Shown one piece after another: positions 35,274 to 48,171 of a DNA stretch of 64,000 nt (position 1 is its first letter; each line of letters opens with the position of its first letter). A program made the position numbers and the translations under genes. Origin of the DNA: Populus alba (lineage: Eukaryota > Streptophyta > Magnoliopsida > Malpighiales > Salicaceae). Under the pieces are notes generated by a model. It saw only the letters and a list, made by a program, of their open reading frames with translations. It was not told where the DNA came from and ran no database searches. The stretch lies in assembly GCF_005239225.2 (NCBI RefSeq), contig NC_133288.1, positions 22,078,169-22,142,168 of the forward strand, read 5' to 3'.

Positions 35274-38200
35274 CTCTTAACAGATCAAACCCAGTGTGGT
35301 AAGCAGGGGAGAAGAGAAATGTAGTTGAAGTAGAAGACCCTGCTAAATCTTTCCAAGTGGGGAAAAAAAAAATCAGTGATCATAGAGTGTAGCTTGGTCT
35401 TATCAGGTAAGTGCAATAAAGGTTGCATTAATTGATTCTTGTGGCCAATCTTAATGTATTTTGACAACGGCTTGAAACACCCACTTGTTATTCAGGTACT
35501 GTCGGTAACGTCTGTTTGGACATTAAAATATGAGGTGTGAGCTGTTGATTGGTTAATTTTAAGAGAAAGTAGGGCCAGGTTTTGTTGCCTTTGCTGGCTA
35601 TTTTAGTCCATTAGTGTGGTGCTGTGCCTGAAAAATATCTTGATTATCCAAAATTGGGATACACCAGATAGATGGACCAGTGTTAGGGCATCTCCCATTC
35701 AGTTGCTAAATGGATAGTTAAAAATAAAAAAAAAAATATTTTAACTTTTTTTTTATTTATTTTTCTTACTTTAAAGGAAAAGTTAAATGAAATGCTAAAA
35801 TGCCTTTTCTTTTTTAAAAATGTTATTCCTACATATCTCTTAAAATAGCTAAAACTAATAAAGTGGGACCAACAAAAGAATAAACCAATTAAATTTAGCC
35901 ATGTGAAAAAAAATAACATCAAAATCATAAAAAAAAAGAATAAAACACTTATTTATTCCATTCTAATAGAATTGGCTTTTCAAATGGTTTTTTTCCATTG
36001 GAATACACATGGTAAAAAAAACTATATTTATACTATTCAAAATGCTATTTTATCAATTTAGCTCTTTAAAATAGCATCTTCCATTGAAGATGCTCTTAAG
36101 TCGGGGGTTGAATCAATATTTTTTTTCATATGAAAAAATGAGAGGATAATAGTATTTAAAAAAAATAAGAAAGATCTAAAATTTATTATTAATTTAAATA
36201 AGTTCAATAAGTTTGATAAATTTAATAGTATAATTATATAAAAAAAGTCAATGATCAAAAAATAATAATAATGACTATTTTTTTTTGTTAATATGATAAA
36301 AAGAGACTATTTAAATATTTTTAAAAATCTTAGTGATTTTATTTGATAACCAAAGCAAAAATTAAATAAAAACAAGATAATCTTATAAAAAAATTAATTT
36401 TAATTACCAGTAAATCAAATGTTGTAAAATGAATTGAAGATTTTTTAAAAAAAACTTGATTTCCAAATAAATATAACCTCAATTTTAAAAGTATTATTAA
36501 TCAAACACATTAAATTATTTTTTATTCAACCTTAATTTCAATCATAATTTTAATTAAATATATATTTTTTCAATTCAATCTTAACTAAAAATACCTTTTA
36601 TAAAAATATTTTTTTTCAGATCACAACTATAATAATAACTATAATACCAAACAAAGTAGAAGCAGCTCAACGCTCTACTCGACGACTCAGCTCCTCACTC
36701 ACGGGACAAGCCACCTTTTTACTAGCTTTCTGTCCTGAGTAAAAAGAAAAGCTTTTTTTGGAAGATAGTTGGAAAAGAGACTCAAAATATTACTCTTATA
36801 TATCGATCTCGCCTAGAAAAAAGCTTGCATGTTGGCAGTTTTGCATTCAATGTTGACATCTGCATTTTCTTTAGGGAGAGCTTTGGGAAAGTAGAGTTGG
36901 GACTTGAGGTGGCCTGGGGTCCTGGATGCTGGATGGAGTGACCTAATACATGAATCGGTTCAGCGACCTTGGCCAATATATGAAGTTGCTATCTGAAAAT
37001 GTGGTACTAATTATATTTTAAAGTATTTTTTATTTAAAAATATATTAAAAATAAAATTATTTATTTTTTAAAAATTATTTTTGACATTAACATATTAAAA
37101 AGATATGAAAATATAAAAAATATTAATTTAAAACAAAACAAAATAAAAATAAATAATTTTTTTCAAAAAATACTTTCAAAATATATATATTTATATATAT
37201 ATAAAAAGGATGTTGAAGATATTGGTAATGATGCTCCATGTAACATGTAATTTTCTGGAAAATATTATGTCCATTTTCCAACAATATTGGACTCATTATT
37301 TGTTGATTCATGACATGGCCAGAGACATTCCACATCATGTCTTTTATTGAACATAATGGAGGGTGATTATGTTATAAAAACTAAGGTCATCAATCATGTC
37401 AACATGTTCAACACACCGAGTACATCACACTTAAGAAATAAATAATCAGAGTCCGAAGTACAATAAGAGGTCGCCAGACTTCTGCCTACCATTCCGAGTA
37501 CTCATAATCAATGAATTAAGATTAGATTTTCTGCCCCACGACATGTCTTTTAAGTGTTCGTGAAGCCAAATTTATTGAAGACTTCGTTTATACATGTTAG
37601 AAATAGTATTTCCCTCTTTCTTGTCTTTCGTTAACCCAAACCCACAAGATCATGTAGCTAACATAGACCTCTCTTGAAATCTTATGGAAGACGTATAGAC
37701 TGAATCCCAGAATAGAAAGAAAAAAAAAACATAGTCGAGCAAGTTCAAAATGTATATAGAGCACAGATTCTCTCCCGTCTATAACATGACTGATTGAATG
37801 TTTTAATGGGAAAAAAATGAAATAATGTTCAAGAGAACAAAATTAAAAGAAAAATGGAGACTGCCAAAGAAAATACGTGGAGATTAGATGAGATTGGGTA
37901 GTAGTAAGAGCTCAATTCTCTTGTTTTGTAATGAAAAACCTACAACCAAAGCTCCTACCCAAATGAATTCATATTCAGTAAGCTAACTCTACCAATAAGT
38001 TAAATCATGTATGAAAGAAATGTTCCAACTTCGAGCAACGAATAAACAACATAATTTAAAATCCACGCTAAAAAAAAATAGTCAAGGTTATTACATTCCT
38101 CACATGAAAGCTTATCCTTTATTTAATTTTATCAAATTCAAATAAAATGGTAATGATGTGACTCAAACTCATAAATATTTAATTAATAAAACTATAATAT

Positions 38201-39137
38201 CATATTAAAAAATCATTTCAAAAATAATAATTAATTATTAGATGAGAAACCAGTATATACTTCATGTTAATCTCTAATAATAACAAAATTTCTACTGGAA
38301 GAGGTAAACACAATGAATAAATTATTCATTCATTCAATAATATCTTGTGATAGAGTGATAAAAGAATTATTTCATAGTGATACACTATACTTGGTGTAAA
38401 ATTAATTTCAAGGTTCTCTATGATCATCTTCTTCGCTAGATTTGGTCCTAAGTTAGAGTATTCAACTTTTTTCTGAGGCTAATGACAATGAAACTCACAT
38501 AGCAAAATCTTGGAACAAAAAATTAAGAAAATTAAGAACCCAGAATACTTTTAAACCGATGATGTCCTGTAAAAAAATTACCACACAAAGCGAAGCAATA
38601 CTAGTTGTTGGATGGGACATTGAAGCACCTCAGGGTTCAAGCTAACCATTTATTAGCTTCATGTCCTCGAGTAGAAAAGAAAGTCCCTTTATTAAATAGG
38701 TGGACAAGAGACTCGAATAGTATTTTCTATGTCCATCTCAATGTATGTTTCTATAATTATTGAGATTGTTTGCTCTGGTTCGTTCTCGTGTTGTTTGTTT
38801 GTTTTTGATAATGACTCAGATTACTTTAGATCGAGGGCTCAATTGCTTCCTTGAAGGTCTTCGAAAGCAACATCGGTCGATTAATTATGAAAACTTCGTG
38901 CATGGACTAACTAGAAAACGTATATGACCAATTTCTGCATGATCTTAAATGGAGGAGGCTAGGTAGTTGGAGTTTGAACTGATCTGGCAAGGCACTACAT
39001 TAAAGGGGAAATGCTTTGGTTACTACTGTAGCAATTCACCCTCGCCCTTGCCCTACCACTGAAGGCAACAGCAACATGGTTACCTGCCAGTTCCATGTCA
39101 AGCATGTGCTTGTTGTGACCACCCTCGAGTGTTAGAG

Positions 39138-39330
39138 CATGTTTGAGAGTGTAATAGTTGTTGCTTTTCAATTTTAAAAAAGAATATCAATAATATTTTT
39201 TTAATTTTTAAAAATTATTTTTGAGATTTGCATATCAAAATGATTTGAAAACATCAAAAACATATTATTTTAAAATAAAAAAAAATTAAATTTTTTTAAA
39301 AATATTTTTGCACCGCAATGCCAAACAGAC
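39138..39330. mobile_element. MITE-like element of about 200 bases
   Basis: It begins 'catgtttgagagtgtaatag' and ends 'caccgcaatgccaaacaga', imperfect inverted ends as in 20313-20510. The core 'ttatttttgagatttgcat' matches the core of that element. Confidence 0.65.
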
Positions 39331-42300
39331 TCGGGGCAAGATAAGTTTGGTGGCCATTGAAATGAAAATATTTTTGGTCTTGTAGTGGTGTGATTGGAGA
39401 CAAGAGAGGACCCTTGGTGTATATTGATTGAGAAAGTCACGTAGAACTTCGTTCGGTTAGATAGCAACCACATGTGCAACGATAAAAGAGAGATGACAGA
39501 GAGAATTGAGGGAGGGCGCAAATATGTCATCATGTGTCATCTACGGCTACTTTTCCTGTAAAATGTCTACCTGTGCATGATTGGGTTCCGGAGTTGGCAA
39601 TAAGAGACGAAGCAGACACAGTGGGTGGAGGAAAGCCTTTCTGGAGTCTGAAGACGAAACCCAATTGGACTCAGTACATGAGGCGCTAGATAAGCTCGAC
39701 ATCACATGGATTCTTACAAGAGCTTGATCAACATGCCAAGGTACCGAAGTTGCCAGAAAGAAATTGAATCCAGCTTATAAAATGATAACTTGACGACATT
39801 ATCAAGAAAGGTAAACTTGGAATCGGTGTTTCTAAGACAGAAATCTAACCGAGAATACCACCTAGTCTGGAAGCCGGTGGATCCCTGATTTCTCTTTGTT
39901 GACTCACACTCTCCTGTTGAGTAGCTTGAAATGTAACTGGGTTAGTATCCGAGGCCCAGTGATCAACTTTGAGGCAAATAGTAAGATAGGAAGCATAACT
40001 GAACTAGCACAAGAAAAAACGACGGCCCAGTTAAGGACTAGGCGAGGCAATGCGGCCCAGTTAGCTGAAACTGATATTTCGTTCCTATGAGACAACCCAA
40101 TAATCCATTGGCACAGGTCTGACAATAACATGGTCAGTAAAAAACACAATTATTTTATTAAAATAATTTTATTTTTAAGTTTTATTTTAAAAAATATAAA
40201 TTGAAACAAGTTAATTTCACCTAGTAGATCTACTACACCTAACCAGTCATTTTCTTATATAAACAAATCAGTTCAAATAAAAAACTATTTAATGGATATC
40301 ACGGGTTGGGATTTTAAAACTCGTCTAACTTGATCCATCTTGTATAGCACAGTGTAAGTAATCCGAGTTCTTTATATAAATAATATTCTAATTTTTTGGC
40401 TGCTACACTTATAATTGCAGTTGTTACTTTTAAAATTTGATATGATTGAGTGATAATGTATTTTATAATTTCAATTTTTTTTATTTGGTAGTCAAAAAAT
40501 CATAGAAAAACAAATAAAAATTTCAAGAATACATATTGAATTTTTATTTTTTTAGTTAGATCAAAAATTCAAAAGCATTTTATAGTCTTTTCTTCTTAGT
40601 TTGTTTTTGTATTATACTGCACCATAATTGTTTAATAAAATATTTCATTATGATTTTTTTTGTTCTATTTTTATGTGGAAATTGTGATAGTTTTTGTGAT
40701 GTTCCTAATATATACATTGTAAGAGTTTTATCTACTTTCAATAACTTCAGCCTGATATTGTTTTTAAAATCATCAAAAAAATAAGAGAATTAACATGCTC
40801 AATTCATGGATACATGTAATATGCATAAAGATTTTAGTCTAACATGGTATATTAAATCTACTTAGGTTAAAAAAAAAATAGATCAAGTTTATATTTTATA
40901 GAATATAAAAAATTAAATTTGATACAATTATATGTCAAAACTTGACCGTTATAATCACCACCACCCCTACTTTGCCAATCATGAGCAACTAAGTTCTTCA
41001 CTTTAGTTGTCTAAACAATATGCTGGCCATTCCCTTTGCATCAAATATATAATTAAAAACTATCTTCAACTGAAGAAGCAAAATCCTGGTTAATTAACGA
41101 GGTGGATACCAATAGTCGAGGATATAGAAATAAAACAGTCACAATTAATTGTGAAGAAATATTAATAGAGCTCGTGTAAATCCAACAATAATTACGTGTT
41201 AATCTATAAGCTGGCTTCTTTATCTTGAAGATAGTGACTCCTTTACATTATTAAGAATTACTAGGCCTGAGTTTTTTTTTATTTCCTGTGCAAAGGCTAC
41301 ATTGTGTGTGTGTGTGTACATATATGTGTGTATTATCATAGTTGTGTAAAATTTTATATTTTTTAATTTAATTCTTAAACTTTTTTCTCAACAATTTAGA
41401 TGTAATTAAAAACCAATTAATTTTGATTTATCATAAAAAGTTGGAATTGAAAGAAAAAGGATCAAAATAAAAAATATGTCAAGTATGGATGGCAGTCATA
41501 AATCTTATAAAATATGCACTTTGATCCTTAAACTTTAAAAATCACGCAACTTATATAATTTTAGTATTCTTTCAATTCATTTTTGATACAAAAATTTATT
41601 TTTATTATTTTTAGTCTCTGGTTGAGAGAGAGGTCATTGAATTTTAGTGATAGAGATAAAAGTGTTGTTAATATCGATTTAGACCATAAAAATGGATGAT
41701 ATTTGTGTTAAATGGTTTAATCCGACGAGGAGAGTTCATTTTAGGTGTTTTTTTTATTTTTAAAGTTCATGAAAAATACATATTTGAGATTTATTTGGTT
41801 TTTGAACTTGGGTTGATTTCATTTTATTGAGGTGGTCTTTTGGATCTTTTGAGGTCTTAGACAAGTCTATCATGATTTTTACAGTGTTTTATAATTGTTT
41901 TGGATAAAAAAATAGGTTAAAAAAGAATTTTTTGAGTAAATAAAAATTCAATCCTTGATTTTCCAGTTACCACAATGGGTAGAATATGAAAAAATCAGAT
42001 GACATGTTGCTCATTTTTTTTTTCAAAAAAATTTTAGAGGGGATAACATGCTTTCCACCCAAATTGCAAAAAAAAAAAAAAAATCAAGCGCCCAATCGCC
42101 CAACTATATAAAAAAATCCTTTTTATCTCTATTTATTTTAATTTATATTTAAATTAGTATTCATTATTTCTTTCATTTTGTTTGCAAAACTTCTTTTAAA
42201 TGAAGATTATTTTCGTAGTTATGCATTTAAATTTGAAGAGTTTCTCTTATTCATCTATATATTTTTTTTATCTTTTATATGATGAACTTTATTTTTAAAA

Positions 42301-42583
42301 ATAAAAAAATATTTTCAGATAATATTTATAATATGTGCAGCCTTCATAATATTTATTCCTCTTTTATTTTATTTGATCAGTTTAATTTGTGTGCTTATTT
42401 CTATTATCATTTGCTCAAATATAAAAAATATTTTAATAAATAAATTTAGCAAATACAAATAGATGAATGTCCTATTTTTCAAGATTAAATATCTTGATTT
42501 ACATTTATCTCTTTATTTTTTAAGTTTTATTTTTAGATCTCGTTAATGATTATTTATTTATTCTCATATATAGTTCTTGTGAT

Positions 42584-42595
42584 TATATATATATG

Positions 42596-42671
<76 letters not shown>
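42584..42671. repeat. compound (AT)n/(GT)n microsatellite
   Basis: Alternating AT and GT dinucleotide runs occupy nearly 90 bases, interrupted only by short AT-GT switches. A smaller GT run occurs near 41305-41320. Confidence 0.95.
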
Positions 42672-44052
42672 AAAAAAATTTGAACTTAAATTTCTTAAAA
42701 TTATAGAAATATATAAAAAAAACTTGTTTATATAATTTGTTTTTTTTTTAAAAAAAAAAATTCTAACCGTAGCGGATTCCAGATAACATTACTGGTATTA
42801 TACAGAAGGACGCAGGATTTTCTGAAATGGACGGGGCCACAGGTTGTAACTAGAACGTCACTCCATGTGATCTTAAACTCGTAATGTCAAACATGCTATA
42901 AAGGTGGTGGCATGATAGGGGAACAGGAGCCATAAAGTCAACAAAATCTTCTTATTTTTCTTTGTTATTTTGAAAAAACAGGGCAATTAATTTTAGAAGG
43001 AGAAAAAGAAGTATGAAAGAGAGGATAGATTAATGGGACTGCGACCATTCTTCTCCATTTTGTATTTGCCCATTTAGCTTTGTAAATAAGAAATAGGAAA
43101 AGGTTGTGACAAGAGCTTGATTTAGGAAGTTGGGACTTTTAATTTAGATCTTTAATTGAATAATTAAACTGGTTGTTTTTTTTTAAAAAAAATTTAATCG
43201 TTTTTTTTTATGGTTTGATTTTTCCATTTTTTTTTTTTTTATTTTCTTGGTTTAATTAGTTTTTTTATTTTTTTTCTCACCCCTAAATTGAATTAGTTGA
43301 AAAACTAATTCCAGATATTAAAAAAAAATGATTAGATTTTTTTTTAAAAAAATCAATTTAATTTGGTTTCATTTATAGATCTTAAAGATAGATAAAACCA
43401 AACAAAATAAATAAAAAAAGATAAAAACCCAAAAACTCACATACATGTTATATTAAAATGGTAAAAAACAAGCTCAATTAAAAACTTTATCAACTAATTT
43501 GATTTTTCAAATATAAAATTAAAGTGAATCGAATTGTTTAATTTAAATTGATTATTTATTTTGATTTAATTTGATTTTAAAAAAAATAATTTTGATGAAT
43601 TTTTTGGTTTAAAGTTAACCAACTACTATCAACCCTTTTTATTCTTGTTCGGGGTAATTCATCGGGTCAAAATACCTGCAATATTATGCCAATTGGCACT
43701 ACAGCTTATCAATTGCGATTTATATTCCTATACCTCCCTTGCCGAAAGATTTGAAGCAGTGCTAGCCTTTTTCTAGAAGGAAAAAAACATTCTGCTGGAA
43801 CATCACGTGTAAGAAACTTCGGGCTTTGGGCATCCATACCTTGTCTTGTGACCACTCGTGTCTTGTGTGATTCTCGAGAAAGAAAATGTCGAGCAAAAGA
43901 AAGGAAGATTTGTTCTCTTTATCAAGGAAAGAACAACCATGCGTAAATTTGAAAGGTTACCACTGGCAAGTTAAGAACAAAAGAAACTTAAAGTGAAAGT
44001 ATTTTTGTTTGCATCTGTAATTGTCGAAAGCCTAAAGTTTTGTATATATATA

Positions 44053-44253
44053 AAAGCGTGTTTGATAGCATGCTTTTCAAGATAGTTTTTTAATTTAAAA
44101 TATATTAAAATTATTTTTTTATAATTTTTTAATTCATCGTACCGTGAAATTCATCGAAAATATAAAAAAAAACATAAAATTTAATATTTTTAAAATAAAA
44201 AACAATAATTTAAAAAGTAAAAGTTATCACCGTGTAAAACATGCACTAAACCA
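44053..44253. mobile_element. MITE-like element of about 200 bases
   Basis: It begins 'agcgtgtttgatagcatgct' and ends 'taaaacatgcactaaacc', which are imperfect inverted ends. The AT-rich interior includes 'tcatcgtaccgtgaaa'. It is similar in size and ends to the other elements of this type in the window. Confidence 0.55.
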
Positions 44254-45829
44254 TTAACAAATTATGTCATTACTATAATCCATTTCTCATGACCAAATGT
44301 TAGGAAAAAAATTATTCATTAAATCCTCATCCCAAGTTAACTCCATTGTAAGCAATTGATTGAGATATCCATCCCTTAACCAGATATTTTGTCCTGCATT
44401 ATTGAGCCCTCTACCAAAATAGCTATTACTTGTTTGGTATCCGAAAGTTTTTAAACCACAGTTGTTTTTAATTATTTTGTTTTGTTTAAAAGTAATATTT
44501 AATTAATACCTGCTTTGTTTTGAAGTGTGTAAGTGCCAGTTTTATATAAAAAAAGTTTTGCTTTTAATCATTCTATTTAACTTTGTTTTTTAGTTTTTTT
44601 AATATAAAAATATTTACTTTTATAAAAAATATGAACTTGCATCACATGAGTTTAGTTATGAAAATCGAGTAGTCATAATCAATTTCTCAGCAATTAATTC
44701 AGACCAACCAATTGGAAGCATTTAGATTCTGAAAGTGTAAATATAATTGAGATATCAGAGATAATGATATTAGTCGTATATTCATTTTCACAACTAAGCC
44801 AATCTAGTTTTTCGATTGAATTGTTTAACAATTGATTTGATCAAATGTCATCAGACTTTCTTTGTGCATTAAAAATATAATAAATATAACTTGAAGGGTA
44901 GTTTAGTTCATCATATCTTAAATTTGCTTTTCAATAATTATAAATGTAAATCTTTTTATAATCATGAAAAGTTTATATAATTATTAATTTTAAAATATAT
45001 ATAATTAGTTGAAGTATTTAAATTAAACACCAACAATAAATATATAAAAGATATATTCAGTGACTTTTGGTGATTAGATCGGTGAATCGCAATGTCATCT
45101 TTTTTTAGATTCGGTTTTAATTGCATTGCTTTTATAATGTTTATTAAATATAAATAACTCAATTTAAATTGAATGGCCATGGTTTAATGTATGTTGCAAA
45201 TGATAAATTATTTATTATTTTATTTCATGTATTTTTATGTTTCTAAATCATTTTTGATGTATAAGTTGTTATAATTTTTTAAAAATAAAAAATATTATTT
45301 TAATATATTTATGAGTAAAAACTGCTTTAAGGATGTATTTGATTGAATGATTGAACTTGTTTTTTTATTAAAATATTTTTTTTATTTAATTATTTTTTAT
45401 GTTTTGATATACCAGTGTAAAAAATAATTTTTTAAAAATAAAAAAATATTATTTTAATATATTTTTAAGTACAAAATATTTTAAAAATTAACTATTATTT
45501 TATTTTTAAATGCTAAAACAAAACCACCACCCATATTTTTAAGACGCCATTAAATTTAAAACACGAAGAGTCCAAATAACAAAAATCTATTAACAAAAAC
45601 TTTCACTTGATTTGTGATGTCAAGAAAGCAAATTCAAAATTGTTCAAAAAAAAAAATCATCAAAAGATTACATATTTAATTAACGCAAGTGATCTCGTGC
45701 ATCACTTAACATCATATTAAATTACTACCTTCAATGACAGGCATGGGAGCCCATCATGCACTAAAATATCACATGCCAAGGCAAGTGGATCTCATTTGGC
45801 CACGTGTACTCAAGCCAAGAATTTATCAC

Positions 45830-45850
45830 TATTATTATTATTATTATTAT
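45830..45850. repeat. (ATT)n microsatellite
   Basis: About seven ATT units occur in a row. Confidence 0.85.
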
Positions 45851-46907
45851 ACCACCACTCCAACCCCTAAAAAAAAATCTTGTCGTGCAACTATATATAT
45901 ATAATAGGTGATCTCATAATAAAAATTTTAAATTAAAAAGTTTTTTTTTTAATTTTAAATTTAAGTTTTATGATTATTAATATAATGATTATTAAAAATT
46001 TATATAATTATTAATTTCAGGGTTTTAAATATATTTAAATTAGTTTAAAAACACACATCAATAAAAAAAAAAAATTCTTCTCATGCCGCCAAAATTATTC
46101 CCTGCACATGAGGTCATAACGACTACACAATAATTCAATACCTTTCTTTCTTTTTTCATTTAACGTGGACCTCACCATGCTTAGATTATGTATGGTTAGG
46201 ATTCTTCTAGTCCCTGTCTTACGAGACAAACTTCGAGGAACCCGAGGAGGAAATCAACGGTAATAATCTCCTCAACGGCTATTTAAAAAAATCATGATCA
46301 GATGGCTTCCAGCACATCGGCGGTTGCCGCCCAACAGTTTTTCCCGGCCTTGGACTAAAGAGGTAGCAGACCGCATGGTGTCGGTAAAATTAGGAGTAAT
46401 CGGGACATTTCATTAAAATACCAAAAACAAATATATAAAAATGAGCAAAATTATATAAAAAGGCAAATTTCAGATCAGTCCTTTAACTATTTAGAGTTTC
46501 TTGATTGAGTCCCAAAATTACCAATTTAGTTACGTGTGGTATAGGTATCCTAATTTTTTCAAGTATTCGACACGAAATACCCAACTATTTTTTTTTAATT
46601 TAATACAAGTTTGAAAAATATTAAAACACAGTTAAAACAATTTTTATACTCTTAACTATATGTGTGTTTTGAACGTTCAAAATGTGGGAGGAAAAATGGG
46701 TACCTCAACATCTAATACTTTGAAATTGAGATACGCTGTACGTCTCCAATATTTTAATGAAGGATCGAATTGAGAAAAGTGTATAGATAGAGGACCCAGT
46801 TGATAAAATCAGTGGTTAAGAGACTAATTATGAAAATTTACGTACAGTTGGAGGATAAATATGAAGTTTGCCCAAAAAAATAAAGTAGCCGTTGCCGGCA
46901 TGCCTCC

Positions 46908-46916
46908 TATAAAAGG
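46908..46916 (+). promoter_or_regulatory. TATA box of the PNRC-like gene
   Basis: TATAAAAGG stands in less AT-rich sequence about 490 bases before the start codon at 47401. It fits a plant TATA box and would put the transcription start near 46935-46945. Position and context are the only evidence. Confidence 0.5.
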
Positions 46917-47400
46917 ACGTACTATGATGACCGAAGGTTCATGGAACTTGCAAACAAGAAAATATTAATCTCCTCCATTTCTAACAGGGATTCTCAGGAT
47001 CCGTTGTGTATCTATCATATACTACTATTCTTCTTCTTCTTTTTTTTTATTAGAGCAAAATTTGTTTTGAGTTATAGCGTTCTTCATCTATCAAGGGTCT
47101 TGTTTATTTAATTATTTGGTGATAGTTTCTAGGAAATCTCAAAGAGAATCCCATGAAACTATATTGATCCTTCTTTTTCTTTGCTTAAAATTGTGTAAAT
47201 CTTGTTAATCTAGCAAATCTTTTCTTCATCTTTGCCAGTAAAGTTCCTGTAATTTTCTTGAGAGAATCAGCAGCAAGGAGCTCCCATAAGGCTATTGATC
47301 GTGTTATTTAAAGATCATTGCCTCCTTTTATTTTCTTGTTTAAATTTGTGCATATAAACTTTATCTTCTTTAGGCATATAACAAGGTGAGAAATTAAACT

Positions 47401-48171
47401 ATGGAGGCCCGTTTTGCAACGTCAACAGCAGATCGTCTTCAATCCATCTCTCCATCCAAGAAAATGAAAAACCCAGCAAAGAAAATTAACCACACTGCTA
47501 GCCGCAGTTTCATTTCAAGATCCATGGAAAACTTGCCTCCTATGAACCACAATAACTACAGAAACAACAGCCATGGAGTCCTCTTCTTTGCTCCTCGACA
47601 TGATTCCCTCTACTTCTCCTACCCTCCTCCATCTTCACAGTCCGTTTTAAATTCACACCAGCAAAATTATTACCATGAGAGGCATGCCAAGCCCCTTTCT
47701 TTTCCTCTTCCGATCTCCAAACCCCACCACAACTCTCTTCCTTCTCGAAGCTGGGGTCTCTCTTGCCCACCTTCTGCTACAAGAAAGACTAATAGACCCA
47801 GAGACCAATCTCTCACTCCAAAGAAATCCAAACAACCCAACACCAAAAAAGTAGAAGAGCCAAAGGAACAATCTCTGATTATTGGATCTACTGTACCATT
47901 AGGACCTGACCCAAAAGATTTGCCAAAAGATGTTTCAAAGGTTTTATCATCGTCATCAGCGACAGTATCAGGTAATGGTGTTATTAATAGTACTGTTTTA
48001 ATGGAAGATTTTGAGAAGTTTTCAGGTTCGGCGTTTGCACTATCTCCACATCCAAGCAGCTTACCTTTGCCCAAGTTTTCCATGAGACCAAAGCTTAGTT
48101 GTTCTGCTGAAGCTGCCGGGATTGATGCTGGAGCTACAGATAATCTCCGGCGACTTTTACGTCTGCGGTGA
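47401..48171 (+). CDS. plant protein with PNRC-like C-terminal motif
   Basis: An intronless reading frame of 256 residues. Most of the protein is low in structure: rich in Ser, Pro, Asn and Lys, with a basic middle (about 125-160, TPKKSKQPNTKK). The last 50 residues are distinctive: FSGSAFALSPHPSSLPLPKF (207-226), then a Cys/Ala stretch and DNLRRLLRLR at the very end. The SPxPSSLPLPxF core matches the proline-rich nuclear receptor coactivator (PNRC) motif. In animals this motif lets PNRC2 bind the decapping factor DCP1, linking it to mRNA decay; in plants the role is little known. A link to decapping is therefore inference. A TATA box lies about 490 bases upstream, and the leader contains upstream ATGs. 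The frame is clean with a single good ATG, so the gene looks real. Confidence 0.8.
   Translation: MEARFATSTADRLQSISPSKKMKNPAKKINHTASRSFISRSMENLPPMNHNNYRNNSHGVLFFAPRHDSLYFSYPPPSSQSVLNSHQQNYYHERHAKPLSFPLPISKPHHNSLPSRSWGLSCPPSATRKTNRPRDQSLTPKKSKQPNTKKVEEPKEQSLIIGSTVPLGPDPKDLPKDVSKVLSSSSATVSGNGVINSTVLMEDFEKFSGSAFALSPHPSSLPLPKFSMRPKLSCSAEAAGIDAGATDNLRRLLRLR

Larger units (their letters stand above)
35274..46907. other. long AT-rich gene-poor region
   Basis: There is no supported gene in about 11.6 kb. The part next to 35273 is the promoter and leader of the synaptotagmin gene. The rest contains MITE-like elements (39138-39330, 44053-44253 and an AT-rich relative near 45.33-45.53 kb), microsatellites (42584-42671, 45830-45850) and many A/T runs. 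Less AT-rich islands at about 36.65-36.98, 38.6-39.1 and 39.33-40.1 kb may be old gene or transposon remnants, but none shows a domain I can name. Confidence 0.55.

Noticed and set aside
47670..48083. 137-codon minus-strand frame
   Set aside because: It is the antisense shadow of the PNRC-like coding region; the plus frame has the conserved C-terminus and a proper start.
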